From positions 1,358,599 through 1,422,598 of the forward strand of contig CM046851.1 in assembly GCA_025618425.1 (NCBI GenBank): DNA of 64,000 nucleotides. Reading direction: 5' to 3'. Source of the stretch: Heliocidaris tuberculata. Lineage: Eukaryota > Echinodermata > Echinoidea > Camarodonta > Echinometridae. A program made the translations under genes and the position numbers. The notes under the pieces were generated by a model. It was not told the DNA's origin. It saw only the letters and a list, made by a program, of their open reading frames with translations, and ran no database searches. How positions within the stretch are numbered: the stretch's first letter is position 1; the number at the start of each line of letters is the position of its first letter. Positions 31,645 through 43,600 of this stretch are shown piece after piece.

Positions 31645-31985
31645 AAAAGTTGACTTGGATAATTTATGTCGCCATGTCGACTTATAATTTTTGGGAAGTA
31701 GGCTTGGCAAGATAATATATCTCACCATGACGACATAACTTTTTTTGTTAAGTCGACTTGGTAAGATAATTTATGTCGCCATGTCGACTTATAATTTTTG
31801 GGAAGTCGACTTGGCAAGATATTGTATCTCGCCATGACGACATAATATTTTGGGAAGTCCACTTGTCAAGATAATATATCTCGCCATGACGACATGTATT
31901 TTTGTTAAGTCGACTTGTCAAGATAATATTTGTCGCCATGACGACATAATATTTTTGTTAAGTCGACTTGGCAAGATAATTTATA
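31645..31985. repeat. AAGTCGACTTG repeat block 3
   Basis: About six ~55-bp units alternating AAGTCGACTTGGCAAGATAA and CGCCATGACGACATAAT or CGCCATGTCGACTTATAATT. It is the outer right end of the 4.4-kb element. Confidence 0.88.
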
Positions 31986-32009
31986 TCAATCAAACACATA
32001 ATGGCAACT

Positions 32010-32235
32010 CCGTGAAGTATCTTGCGAGCTCCCCCCCCCCCCCCCCCATTTGCCCTGTACCACAAATATCGTTAATTTCTATTTTCTCTGCCAATTTGTG
32101 TTTGAGTGGTTACAACTTTAAAAATTCATAACTTTCTTATTTCTCATCGGAATTTGCTCAAACTTTCACTAATCTGTTTTTCTCATTTTTCTGCTTTTAT
32201 TCACACCAACTAAATTCCAGGGTGGACTTTCCCCC

Positions 32236-32268
<33 letters not shown>

Positions 32269-32640
32269 GAGGTTTACGGCTTCATATTTGATCGAGCCTT
32301 AACACTTACCATGGTTACGCGTCTGTTTACCCACATGTCTCTGTGTTAAAATAAGAAATGTGAGGCGCACTAATTCTACCATTATTTTGCCCAGCGGAGT
32401 TTTTTTTTTCATAGGCCGTTAAAGTGCAAGTCCGGTCCCAGAATAACTTGCTTTCAATAAAAGCAGAAACAGATCAAAAAAAGTTTGAGAAAAATCGAAC
32501 TAATAAGAAAGTTAATTTTTTAATGACATGAAAACTAGAGAAAACAATAAATCACTAGGCAAATTGGCAACTCGGTTATGAGTTTGTGATGTCATTACCT
32601 CACAACACACACCAATTAATTTGTTTATATTGATAACACA
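32010..32640. mobile_element. two half copies of the AATCCAACCTTGG MITE family
   Basis: A poly-C run (about 32030-32047) precedes a right-half copy (AATTCATAACTTTCTTATTT, CAAACTTTCACTAATCTG; 32070-32240), a T-only run (32237-32265) and a left-half variant (AAAGCAGAAACAGATCAAA, TAATAAGAAAGTTA; 32410-32640). Confidence 0.6.
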
Positions 32641-33053
32641 AATTTTCAATTTTTTGTCCAAGAATCTGATTTCCTCATAACCAGAACAAAGTCATAGTTA
32701 TAGTAATATGTTTTTGCACTTATACACCTTCACTAAATATTTCACGAACTCAAAATTATGGAGGTTTTTTTTTAAATTACATATTCATAATAATTTGTAA
32801 TGAATATTTTATTCTAAAAAAAATCATATATTTCGTGATTTTTACAGTAAAGTAATAACTGTGTGTTGGTGTCAAATTTGAGAATAATTTTACTCTTAAT
32901 CTTTCTCTTTTTTGTTCGTAAATGTAGGTAATTGTCGGCAAGCGTGGTCCGTTTTTGAAAAGGTTGAAAAATCCACCTTGTGGTAATCAGAAAACATGCT
33001 GACTCTTGAGCGAGTGAGAAGACAGATAACAAATACATAGCCTACAGGCAGTG
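32641..33053. other. intergenic, nothing recognised
   Basis: AT-rich spacer. Confidence 0.4.
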
Positions 33054-33140
33054 GCATAGCTACAGGAGGCACCCCCCCCCCCCCCCCCCCCCCCCCCCCC
33101 ACAAAAAAAAAAAAAAAAAAAAAGGGGGGAGAGAGAGAAA
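33054..33140. mobile_element. CAGTGGCAT repeat end with C31 and poly-A runs
   Basis: CAGTGGCATAGCTACAGGAGG then a C run of about 31 (33070-33100) and an A run of about 20. Confidence 0.6.
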
Positions 33141-33221
33141 AAAAAAGAAATAACGAGAGAGAAAGAAAGGGACAGGGGTAAAAGGGAAATTAAAAAGACG
33201 ATGATACCACCCCGTCTTTCA

Positions 33222-33315
33222 TGCCTTCGTAATTACAATTTGCGCATGTGCAGATAAAGGACTTTTGTACCGAGTACAATAAGCCAGTTCGTAATTAGTA
33301 CCAGGTCCCTAAAGC
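33222..33315. mobile_element. fragment of the GGGTCATTTCAGGGT inverted-repeat family
   Basis: CGTAATTACAATTTGCGCATG, GCAGATAAAGGAC and AAGCCAGTTCGTAATTA match internal parts of the element at 60893-61126 and the flank at 46270-46300. Confidence 0.6.
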
Positions 33316-34001
33316 TCCGCCATTTTGTCAGAGACATTTGAACACGATTTGAACGCGCCCGAAGCCCCCATTAACATACTATGAATTATTCATTTCTTAA
33401 GATGCTCCCAACATCCGTACATGCTCTTCATGCAACAGAAACAAAAACGCGGGTCAGCGCCGAGCATGCGCATTGAGAGAGGTCAAGTACAATTAATTTA
33501 TTCATGTATGTTAATGTATTCATGATATGGATTTTGACGACTTACCAGTATTGGCCAATCAGTGCCTTCCATTTTCGATTAATTATAATAATCAACAATA
33601 CAATTGAAATGATTGCCGTACTTCAATTCATTGTTGAAAAATAAATATGAAATCAAACTTGGTTAAGCTGTGTCACAAGAAACGAATCCATATGTGGGAA
33701 CTTCTGACAGTAATAAAAAAAAAATGTAATTATTTTTCTTTTTTGTTGTTGACTTTTTTTCTTTAGCAAACTTGGAATTGAACTCCCGGCCCCACCCCTA
33801 GGGCCAGACTTACCAGCTCTCTCTCTCTCTCCCCCCCCCCCCCCCTTAAAAAGAATCACTAACTCATGCGGCAAGGGGGGGGGGCAGAAATATTGGAAAC
33901 TTTCTTTTCCCCTTTTTCTTCCCATCTCTCTCACTATCTCACATCGTTGCCTTTCTCATTATCATATCATCTCACAAGTTATCTCTCTCATTATCTCTTA
34001 A

Positions 34002-34032
<31 letters not shown>

Positions 34033-34775
34033 ACACTCTATTTCTCCCTCACGTCCTGTTTCATCACTCTATCTGCAGTTAGATTTGATTCATTGAAAAA
34101 AAAAGAAAAAGAAAAGAAATACTATTAGATTACTGCTAGTTGAATGTTCATAAAACCAATTTTAATTGCATAGCTTTTCACAATAATGTAATTTACCATG
34201 TTTACAGTTTATGTGATGAAATCTGCAATTATGATGCCCAGTCGATCTAAAACAGATTTGCTCACCTTCTGCTTGATTATTTCTCTACATGTTATCTTCG
34301 ATCACAAACCGATTGTTGTTTTACCTTATGTTTTTTGCATCTTTTTCTTGCATCTATGTCACTTTTTCAATTGTGTATTCCATCATCCACTATTTTTAAC
34401 ACAACGTATATTTATAATGTATTTGTTCTACTAATATGAAAGGGCCCTATAAGTATTATTCTAAACTTTTATATGAATAAATCATATAATGCCCTACACG
34501 AAAACTTCAAACATATACTTTATATTACTAACAAAAAGTACATTTTCATCACAAATGAATTATCAAAATCAAATGACCTCACCTGCTACATGGAAGTATT
34601 ACATCTTTAAATCTTATTGCATTTGTTGATTTATTTGGAATTTTTGAACACATTATAGGTTCCTGTTATACTTCGGGGAGTTTATAAAATGATGACTTAT
34701 GCAACATAGAATACTTGAAAATCCTGATGAAATCATCAGGAGTTTTCATAACAAATTTACCCTAACTCAGTGCAG
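33316..34775. other. intergenic; CT and poly-C simple repeats
   Basis: CT/poly-C at 33815-33845, poly-G at 33877-33884, (CT)n at 33999-34030. The rest is AT-rich without a coding signal. Confidence 0.5.
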
Positions 34776-35205
34776 TATGCAGGATTTTCTAAGGGGGGGG
34801 GGCACACAAATGCAGGTCTGTCAACTTTAGGGAACTGCTTGAAGGGAGATTCGTATTTTTTTCTTGTTGCAAGCCCTCCAAAAGTCGCTCAGTGGGGGGG
34901 GGGGGGGGTGATTTCATGATTTCATGGGGTCCAGTTTTCCTCCATAATTCTCTGACAAACAAACAAAAGAAGTTCTAAAAAGGGGGCACAAGAAAAAAAA
35001 AAAAAAAGGAGGGGGCCCAATGTATACTGTTCTTTCAAAAAGGGGGGGGGGGCACGGGCTGGGATTGCCTCCCTCCCTAAATCCACAACAGAGAAATTTT
35101 TATGAACCCGATAACCTTTTTTTTTTTTTCGTCAAGAGTTGTCAGGTGGCAGTCTGCCCCTCTGCCCCCCCCCCCCCCCAGCTACACTAGTGCCCTAACT
35201 CCAAA
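34776..35205. mobile_element. poly-G-containing repeat, CAGTGGCGT family, copy
   Basis: Starts near GGATTTTCTAAGGGGGGGG. It contains CCAGTTTTCCTCCATAATTC and CTCTGACAAAC, two or three G runs, and ends TGCCCC...CAGCTACACTAGTG. Confidence 0.6.
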
Positions 35206-35554
35206 ACCACAAAGTCTGCAATGAAACAATGACCAACTAATGTACATTTCAGAGTCCTAAAGATTGTTGGTTGAAATTTGATCCACACATACCAAGGGCA
35301 TAATTATTTTACTTGAAAATGAAAGATGGTTATGTTAATTTTCTCTACATGCATGTAAGGCTCTAGAGCTAGATGAACTAACCTGTTTTTTTCAATTTCT
35401 CAATACCGATTGTTTTTGACATTTAGTTTTATATCATATAAACAGTATTACAGACTTACCCAAAATGATAATTTCAATCATCAGATATAAGATCAGTTCA
35501 TGGGATTAATTTTTTTTTTTTTTTTTTTACATTTGTTGAGATGCACAATGGATC

Positions 35555-35815
35555 AAAGCATTACCTCATTGGGCCTGGCAATCACTTCAGTAATGTAAGG
35601 CAAGCTAATACAGTAGGGCAATTCAAATCTGCACTAAAAACATACTCATTCAATTGATTAATATAATTATAACATTTCCGGCAGGTTTCCTACTTGTTTC
35701 TCTTTCTCACCCTTTCCTCAGGGCATTGAGACCTTTTTCAAAGGTATTATACGAAATATAAGAACTGTTCTATTATTGTTATCATTATTATTATCATTAT
35801 TATCATAAACATTAC
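35555..35815 (+). pseudogene. LINE 3' end fragment
   Basis: A plus-strand frame gives GPGNHFSNVRQANTVGQFKS then ALKTYSFN and a stop at about 35658. This is the usual last peptide of CR1/L2/jockey-type LINE ORF2 proteins. A short 3' UTR with GCATTGAGACCTTTTTCAAAG and an (ATT/ATC)n tail (35772-35810) follows. Only the last ~100 coding bases remain. Confidence 0.7.
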
Positions 35816-36003
35816 GGGCCAGGCAATGTCCCTAGGCCATCTCGAAAAGGAAACCCTCAACTCAATAGGCCTAATGAGCTAAATACATCTACATGAAAGA
35901 ATTAGCTGTATTAGAATTTATAAAGTGACATGTGGAGGGGCGGGTGAAGGTGCCACATGCGAAAAGCTTTAGATGCAGTATCCTTTTCCCTTAAATGAGC
36001 TTG

Positions 36004-36092
36004 TTACACTTCAGACTCTCCGGAATACGAAGGATTTGATCTGTTGTAGCAGCGATCAAAGATGAAGAGGTCAAGTTGAACTCCATGCATGT
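36004..36092 (-). CDS. unknown small protein, terminal coding exon
   Basis: Acceptor CTCATTTCATTCAACAG (AG at 36094-36093), entered in phase 1. It reads MHGVQLDLFIFDRCYNRSNP then SYSGESEV and stops at 36006-36004. The first codon (Asp) is completed by the G at the end of the exon at 36501-36582. The protein is 56 residues in all. The C-terminal ESEV fits a class I PDZ-ligand pattern (S/T-x-V), which is only suggestive. I do not recognise the family. Codons look evolved rather than random, and nothing repetitive overlaps the exon. Confidence 0.6.
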
Positions 36093-36162
36093 CTGTTGAA
36101 TGAAATGAGAAAAGAATGGAATTAATCATGTTGAAATCACATGATATGCAAATCAATGAACA

Positions 36163-36420
36163 CAGTGGCAGTTTGGGGGGGGGGGGGGTCACTTCCGGCC
36201 TCCTCCCTTTTCAAAGAGCAGTGTACATTGTGGCCTCTCTTTTTAAAATTGTGCCCCCCCCCCTTTAAATAATAAGCTTCTTTCTTTTTTTTTTTTTTTT
36301 TTTTTTGCTTGTCAGAGAATATTGAAGGAAAACTGGACCCAACAAATCTGACAACCCCCCTTTTTTTTCTCCTTCTTCTGAGATTTGTGCCCCCCCCCCC
36401 CCTTTACAAAATCTATCTTT
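36163..36420. mobile_element. poly-G-containing repeat, CAGTGGC family, copy in an intron
   Basis: CAGTGGCAGTTTGGGGGGG, poly-C runs (about 36255-36264 and 36390-36401), poly-T (36283-36306), and GTCAGAGAATATTGAAGG followed by AAAACTGGACCC. It sits in the intron between the two coding exons of the small gene. Confidence 0.65.
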
Positions 36421-36500
36421 GTGAATGAACCAAGGACATCCTTGAGTACCTCAGTTGTGGGAGTGTATAAAAAGAAACTTATTCATACAGCTGAGCCTAC

Positions 36501-36612
36501 CTCTCTTAACTTCAGCAAGTCGGTAGTTCTTTCTTCCTCTCTGAATTGTCTTTACTAAAAGTGGGATATATGCCTTCAGCATCTATTGTTACTGAAGACG
36601 ATAAGCATCATC
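36501..36612 (-). CDS. unknown small protein, first coding exon
   Basis: The exon runs from an acceptor TTTATTTTTCCAG (AG at 36614-36613) to an AGAG|GTAGGC donor (GT at 36500-36499). Coding starts at ATG 36582-36580. It is preceded in frame by TAG directly and TAA two codons earlier, so no upstream coding is possible in this frame. It reads MLKAYIPLLVKTIQRGRKNY then RLAEVKR and leaves in phase 1, which matches the exon at 36004-36092. The peptide is basic and could be a mitochondrial or nuclear targeting sequence, but that is a guess. The first 30 bases are 5' UTR. No family is recognised. Confidence 0.6.
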
Positions 36613-37106
36613 CTGGAAAAATAAAATAGTTCATACATCACATAATAAGTATTTATACTCCATTCCTGCTGGTCTCATTGATTCTCAAAGAGAATACAAG
36701 TAAGACATAGATTCCTTTCACAGATTCTATCTGAAATTGTAATGTCTTTCTTCAGAAATATTTCAAAATAAATTTAAGTACATAATTTTTTTTCATTTGA
36801 TATTCTACTTGCTATTGTTTGTGTACATGTATTATTGAAAAGGGTTGAAGAACACTCTCAAAGGAAATAACATAATGTATTTACTTGTCAACACATTTTA
36901 GATCCCATAAAACCCTCTTATATTTATTATATACTTCGGATAACATACATCTATCCTTGATACTATAAGTATTAGCTCAATCTATCATTCCATCTTTAAA
37001 ATCTGTAACTCCTTAACTGGATCTTAACATTCCCATTGAAATAACCATGGAGCTGCCACTTTAATTGATTTCCAAGATTAGACATCTAGATCTAGAACTA
37101 CCATAC

Positions 37107-37280
37107 CTGTCATGCAATCAGGGAAATGAAAATAAAATGGCATCTTAGCAGATTTACACTGCATTTCATCCATCATCTCCAATAGTTAGTGGTAGTAGTA
37201 TGTTCAGCCATGCGTTGATGGGTAGATACATGTAGAACAAAACACTTGGTAGGTCTGCATATTCTTCATTTCATGTCCAT
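37107..37280 (-). other. possible non-coding exon of the small gene
   Basis: Bounded by an acceptor with a long pyrimidine tract (TTTTTCTTTTTCAG, AG at 37282-37281) and a CAG|GTATGG donor (37106-37105). All frames are closed, so if real it is 5' UTR. Confidence 0.35.
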
Positions 37281-38744
37281 CTGAAAAAGAAAAAAAAATG
37301 AAATGAAAATTGATGGTGATTCTCTTTATTACCTTTCAACAATTTTTTTGGTCCTGCCTAAAAATGAAAATGACTAGCCCATTTGATTTTGATTTCCTTC
37401 CCTGCTACACTAAGTAAAAAAAACAACAAAAACAAACAAAACAAAACCAAAAAAAAAACAAAAACCCCAAAACCAAAACATGCATGTCCCGACTTCTCTT
37501 AAAGTTCGTTTTCAAATTCAATCAAACTTTAACTTTTAGTTTAATTGGCTAAAAGCTAACAACACTATAGAGGTTTATTCATTTTAACATTACAATGAGT
37601 TAAGTCGGGCAGAACTAGAGTAAAGACTAACTAGACCGGGACCCCCCCCCCCCCCATTCATAATTCAATCACTGACCAGGCTTTCTTCCATTAGGCTAGT
37701 ATTTATAGTAATGTGCTTTGCCCTAGACTCTTGTGTCTAGGTCTATGTCTAACTGTTACGATTAGATCTACATGTACGTTATAGACTAGATCTAGATCTA
37801 GATCTAGAAAAGATCTAGACTTAGACCACCGAGTAGGAGTCTAGATCAGATCTAATCTAGTCTATGTAGATTCTAGGACTTGCCAAGACAAGACCTAGGC
37901 CTACGTCAATGACTGGCTAGGCCTCGCATGCCCCCCCCCCAATATATATAAATTTATAAATAACCAATAATATATAGGCCCTACAAAAAAAAAAAAAACC
38001 CCCAAATCCTCAGTAGATCTAACATAACAGTTAGACCTTTGTTAAGAGATAACAGAGGTCTAGGCCTACATCTATTCCAGACTAACTTGTTAGGTCTAAC
38101 TGTCAGATCTATAGCTTAACTAGATCTAGACTCTATGTCTACATCTAACTTAGATAACCGATTTGCCAAAGAATTTTGGCCTAATCAACTAAATTGAAAT
38201 GCAGATCTACGATAGGTCTAAGTTACATTCTACTCTAACTCAGAGTCAGACATAAAATCAAAATCATGGAACTTGTGAACTGTTGAAATCTTCACACCAG
38301 AGCTTGAAAAAGTAAATTAATCTCGACAAGCCACCTGGTCCTAGTTAATATGTTAACGTCACATTAGAGTCATATTAGATATTTTTCCGACTAAGTTTTC
38401 AAATTATGTGTTCCAACAGTTAGTTTGGATCACTGTCATTGACATTGATGGGGATGAAATTGTCTGGTAATGTATTTGATTTTATGACACGGTCCTGCCC
38501 GAAACTCCCGGTAAGCTGTCAAGAGTGGCAGGGGTGGTAATGGCAATCGAGCTGAAACATAAGCTCATAACGATAGAAAATGTAATGAAAGTTTGACAAC
38601 AGATTGCCCATATTTTTATAGCATACAGTACTTTCAAATACTTTCAAAATGTACAGAAATTCCAGGAGATCCCTCACTTTGGTAGTAATTCATATGATTG
38701 TTATTCTATTTATGAAATTTAAGCGTAATTATAGTTGTACTCAC
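37281..38744. other. intron of the small gene; CTAGATCTAG-rich
   Basis: Between about 37735 and 38260 the sequence is heavily enriched in AGATCTAG, TCTAGACC and related palindromes, including CTAGATCTAGATCTAGATCTAG at 37786-37807. Poly-C runs occur at 37640-37654 and 37930-37939. No coding signal. Confidence 0.6.
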
Positions 38745-38830
38745 CGGTAAACTTTTCACAAGAAATTCAAACTTCCTGCGGGTGACGTCATTACATTGAC
38801 TTAGCTTTACACACACAGCGGAAGTGACGA
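38745..38830 (-). promoter_or_regulatory. promoter and non-coding first exon of the small gene
   Basis: On the minus strand: ACTTCCG (ETS-type, 38819-38825), TGACGTCA (a perfect CRE, 38783-38790), GGAAGT (ETS-type, 38771-38776). A short transcribed leader then ends at a consensus donor CCG|GTGAGT (GT at 38744-38743). This TATA-less ETS plus CRE arrangement is typical of housekeeping promoters. It supports a real gene reading leftward into the exons at 36.6-36.0 kb. Confidence 0.55.
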
Positions 38831-39692
38831 AAATTTGTTGTCGATTAATTCTTTTGGATAATTGTAATATTCATGAGCTAAGGTCCAATCAGAGCTGAAT
38901 ATTGTCGGGATACGCAAAGCCAAAATAAATAATGCATGAAGTGAAATCGGATTTTTATGCTAATGAGGCTTCGGGAGATATGAAATGTCTCTCGGGGGGC
39001 GGAGCCTAAATACGCTTAAATACGCTTAGATTGAATGGTGACGCTGTAGCTTATATGCAAATGAGGCAAATCCGCGCGTGCTACCTTTTCGTCTATACTA
39101 TTTAATTTGTCTATGATTAGACAAATTAGATTTTGAAGATAATATGTGAAGGAACTTATCTGAAGGAACATATCTGACGGACTTTTCTGAACATTGTTGC
39201 AATTTTTCATCATCGTGACTGACCGTCGTAAGTAATCTAGATAAATCGTTACTTTCATCATAATGCTGATCTTTGAGACTGTGAAACAGTTTTGAGAGCT
39301 AAACAGTCAAACTTTTAAGAGAAACATTATTTACGTGCCGATGAACATCTTACCTATCTTAATTCGAGGTTTGAACTTTTGAACTTTTATCATCGCTTTT
39401 TAAATCGTTTTTATCGTCTTCTTTCTGCGTTATTCACGAATTTCAGTTTGAATTTCGAACATTTTCTCTACATTACCATCTCGTTGCCTAGTAACTGTAT
39501 CTACCCCTGTAACCGTCCGCAACCCTTCTTGTTGCCTGGTAACTTGTGCGCAACCTGTAAAACGCACAGTTCAGACGACGCTTCAGACCGCATCCACTTG
39601 CGTATCACCTCGATCAACTCAGTTTGTGACGTAACAATTATAACTGTATTGTGCACATTTCTCACATTGTGACGTCACATTACAGCTACATT

Positions 39693-40598
39693 ATGAATAG
39701 GTTTTCCGTGCTCGACGATGAGGTTGCCATTAAAGAGTCCAACCAGGCACTGGAGGAAGCGGTGACGTATGCTGTGGTTGCCGCCACCGGCATTGACACA
39801 GGCTCCACCCCAAAGAGGTCATCATCCAAACAGAAAATCCCACCACAGCCCGACGGTGACACAGGCTCCACTCCAAAGAAGTGCTCATCACCTAATCACA
39901 AAATCCCGTCACAGCCCGAAATTGACGTTGCCAGTATTATCACGCAGGTGATGACCGCAATTCAACCAATGATTGTGAAGGCGATCACCTCTGCAGTGAC
40001 AACAGCAGTCACCGCAATGATGGAACGGATGCCTTCTACCGGGAGCTCTGTGGCGCCATCTCAACATGCAACCCGACTCCAGAACGACATGGATCGTCTG
40101 GAGCAATACGGCAGAAGGGAGAACATTCGGATATATTGCATCCCAGAGTCCGACGCGGAGGACACTACTGCCAAGGTGGTGTCAGTCGTGCAAAGAGCAG
40201 GAGTTCACGTCTCCCGTCATGACATAAGCGTAAGCCATCGGTTACCCGCGACGAAATCACGAGGACCATCTGCAGTCAAGAAGGCGAGGCCCATTATTGC
40301 AAAGTTCGTGCGTCGGGAGACCAAGGTGGAGGTAATGAGAGCCAAGCGTCGTCTGCGAGAGGAGCCAAACATGAGCAATGTGTACATCGAAGAGGATCTT
40401 ACTCCTGTCCTAGCAAAGCTTCTCCGTGCCGTGAAGGGTGACCAAAACACGACAAAGGTGTGGACCATCGACGGCAGAATTAACTGCATGGTGAAGGCGC
40501 CGGGTGGGCAGGAGAGCAGAAAGGTGCTGGAAGTACCGCAGGACCTCTGCACCAAGCTTGGATGGTCCGAGGGCAAATTAAGGGATGTTGGACTGTAG
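39693..40598 (+). CDS. LINE ORF1, RNA-binding protein
   Basis: A 301-residue protein from ATG 39693 (an in-frame ATG at 39651 is less likely, as it lies in leader-like sequence). Residues about 38-80 are an imperfect duplication (GSTPKRSSSK and GSTPKKCSSP). A hydrophobic/Ala-Thr segment and short coiled-coil follow (RLQNDMDRLEQYGRRENIRI), the hallmark entry into an RRM-like domain found in ORF1 proteins of many LINEs. A basic C-terminal domain (AKFVRRETKVEVMRAKRRLR, NVYIEEDLTP) completes it. In the family it binds element RNA as a chaperone. Base composition is clearly richer in G and C than in ORF2. The stop at 40596-40598 is 21 bases before the ORF2 start. Confidence 0.85.
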   Translation: MNRFSVLDDEVAIKESNQALEEAVTYAVVAATGIDTGSTPKRSSSKQKIPPQPDGDTGSTPKKCSSPNHKIPSQPEIDVASIITQVMTAIQPMIVKAITSAVTTAVTAMMERMPSTGSSVAPSQHATRLQNDMDRLEQYGRRENIRIYCIPESDAEDTTAKVVSVVQRAGVHVSRHDISVSHRLPATKSRGPSAVKKARPIIAKFVRRETKVEVMRAKRRLREEPNMSNVYIEEDLTPVLAKLLRAVKGDQNTTKVWTIDGRINCMVKAPGGQESRKVLEVPQDLCTKLGWSEGKLRDVGL

Positions 40599-40619
40599 GG
40601 GTGCCATGGCAACACTAGC

Positions 40620-43600
40620 ATGGAGTCGGACGCACACTTCCCTTGTACTGTACACTCCAATCTACAAATTCTAGGTGTTAATGTTTGTGGACTACGATCA
40701 AAGCTTGAGTTAGGTATTTTGAATGATGATATAAGGAAAGTTGATATTGCCTGTTTTTATGAGACAAAAACCGATATTTTGGATGATAAGTTAATACCTC
40801 AGGGTTACAAAGCTTATTTTGAAAAGAAATTAAATGAGAATCAACCATTTGGAGGTGTCCATGGTATTTGTATGATCATAAAAGACAAATATAAAATTAG
40901 AGTATTAAATGAATTACGTTCCAATAATGTACTGTGGACGAAGATTGACGTGAATCAAAATTTTAGTATAATATTAGGTGTTGTTTATATCCCACATGAA
41001 AATTCCAAATACTATAATTCAGACAGTTTTGAAGATATAGGCTTAGATATTATTGATTTGAGGAGTACATTTGATGCACCATTATTTTTAATCGGAGATT
41101 TTAATGCACGTACGGGGAATCTGCCAGATTTTAGTGACAAAGAAGAAGATATGGAGTTATTTAATTCATACGACATAAATCATGTCATTCCCGAGAGAAT
41201 TAACATGGATACCTGTGTAAATAACAATGGTTTGAAATTAATTGAGCTTTGTAAGTCATTGGATTTAAGTATTATTAATGGACGGGATACTGCTGATGTT
41301 CCCGGTAGTCTGACTTATGCCAATACAAGTGTTATTGATTACTGCATAACAACTCAGGAAAATTATAAATATGTGCAGAAGTTTGTCGTTGAGGAGTTCG
41401 GCAATTTTGTTTCAGATAAGCATAATCCAATTTATGTGCACCTTGATATTAATGCTCAGTACGATATAGAAGATAGTAAATTGACTATAAAAAGGGACAA
41501 AGGTCCTGATTCATTTAAAATAGCATGGGATAAGTCTCGTTCAAAGGATTTCGTGAATGGGCTTGAAGAAAATGTTTATGATGACATTAATTTCATGATT
41601 AGTAATATTGAAAACGAAATGCTTAGTCAAGAATCAGTTGATGAGATTTATGATATGATTAAGACAGTGTATATGAATGCAGCTTCTACAGCAAAAATGG
41701 TGAAGAAAACTTCTTTGCAACGTCGCTTTAATAATAGTGAAAAGAGAAAACCAAAAAACTATTTACCTTGGTTTAATGAAGAGTGTATAATATTGAGATC
41801 GCAGTTTTTCAAATTGAAAAACAAACGAAAGAAAGCTACGGATACTTCGATCCAAGAAGAATTTGAAAACGTGAAACGTTTATACAAGAAAACTGTGAAT
41901 AAGGCGCGTTCGGTCTATTTTAATAATCTTCATAAAAATTTGCGTGACTTAAAAACGAAAGACCCCAAACAGTATTGGAATATTCTTAACGTGAAGAAAA
42001 AGGGGGAAATTATTGTCCTGTCAATATTGATGAATTTAGAACTCATTTCCAGGAATTAAATGATACCAATAGATTACTTTCACAAAGATGTAATTTGTTA
42101 GGAAACCATAACAATGATTATTTGTTACATTTTGGGGAATTCGATCAACCTATTTGTGAAGAAGAAGTTATTAATCAAATTACCAAATTGAAATGCAACA
42201 AAGCGTCTGGAGTCGATCTGATATTAAATGAGTGTTTGAAATGTAGTCCTAGGCAATTGATCAGTTTACTCACCAAGCTGTTTAATTTAATATTTGATTC
42301 AGGTATTATTCCAACAGATTGGACCCTTGGGCTTATATGTCCAATATACAAGAAAAAGGGGTCACCGAAAGACCCTAATAATTATAGAGGAATTACCTTG
42401 CTCAGCTGTATTGGTAAATTATTTACATCGATAGTTAATGAAAGATTAAACTACTTTTTAGATAATAATAATATAATTGGAGAGGAACAAGCAGGATATA
42501 GAGAAAATTATTCGACCAGTGACCATGTCTTTGTTTTACACTCTCTTTTAGATTTATACCTATCTCAAAAGAAAAGAGTTTATTGTGCATTCATTGATTA
42601 TAAGAAGGCCTTTGATTCTATAGATAGGACTTCATTGTGGTTTAAGCTTTCACAAAGTGGAATAAGTGGGAAACTCTTCAATATAATTAAAAGCATCTAC
42701 GCAAATTTAAAATCTCGAGTTATTAAACATTCAGAGAAATCGGAATATTTTGATTGTAAAATTGGTGTAAGGCAGGGCGAAAACCTATCTCCATTACTTT
42801 TCTCGTTATACATTAATGATTTTGTATCTTTCGTGAGAGAAAAATATGATGGTGTTGATTTATTACCTACTAAAATTGACAATTCATTGCTCTCGGAAGG
42901 TGTTGATATATACTTGAAACTTTTTTCACTATTGTATGCAGATGATACCATCCTACTTGCGAAAAATGAGAATGAATTGCAAGCAGCTCTTGATGCTGTT
43001 AGCGTTTATTGTAACTTGTGGTCACTAGAGGTTAACATTAGTAAAACAAAAGTAGTTATTTTTTCGAGAGGAAAAGTTCGAAAATATGCGCAGTTTAAGT
43101 TTAATAATGACATAGTAGAAATTGTAGAGGAATATACGTACTTGGGTGTGATATTTTCTTACAATAATAAGTTTAAGAGAGCTATTAATAAACAATATAA
43201 TCAAGCAAAAAGAGCAATGTACAGTTTGATTATAAAATCAAGGCAACTGAGGTTGCCGTTGGATATTCAAGTTGAACTTTTCGACCGTCTTGTCGTGCCA
43301 ATTCTTCTGTACGGAAGTGAAATTTGGGGACATGGAAATATTTCTCAGATAGAACTGTTGCAAACCCAGTTCTGTAAACAGGTTTTACAACTACGGAAGA
43401 ACACACACAATGGCATGGCTGTTGGAGAACTTGGAAGGATGGAAATGTCTTTAAATATTAAGGAACGAATGCTAAAGTTTTGGTTCCGAACTGTTAATGG
43501 TAAAGAGGCTAAATTAGCAAATACAGTTTGTAATATTTTGAAACTTTTACATGACAAAGCTATTTATTCTTCCCCATGGTTATTATATATTGAACGTAGT

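Larger units (their letters stand above)
27605..31985. mobile_element. 4.4-kb composite element with long inverted ends
   Basis: The left end (27605-27692 plus 28531 to about 29160, once the LINE is removed) is repeated inverted at about 31130-31985. From outside inwards both ends hold: AAGTCGACTTG arrays, a poly-T/poly-A stretch next to GATCTTTTTT, TACCACGTGGATACATGCATG, CGCGACGATCTTGGAAGTTAGG, GTGTACAAAACAAAGACC, and ~120-bp units with CCCATGAGGTACAAAAC and GGGAAATGTTAGTCTCTCT. The arms are 600 bp or longer. The interior carries more units, a poly-G repeat and a palindromic minisatellite block, but no transposase. It is probably non-autonomous. Confidence 0.7.
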
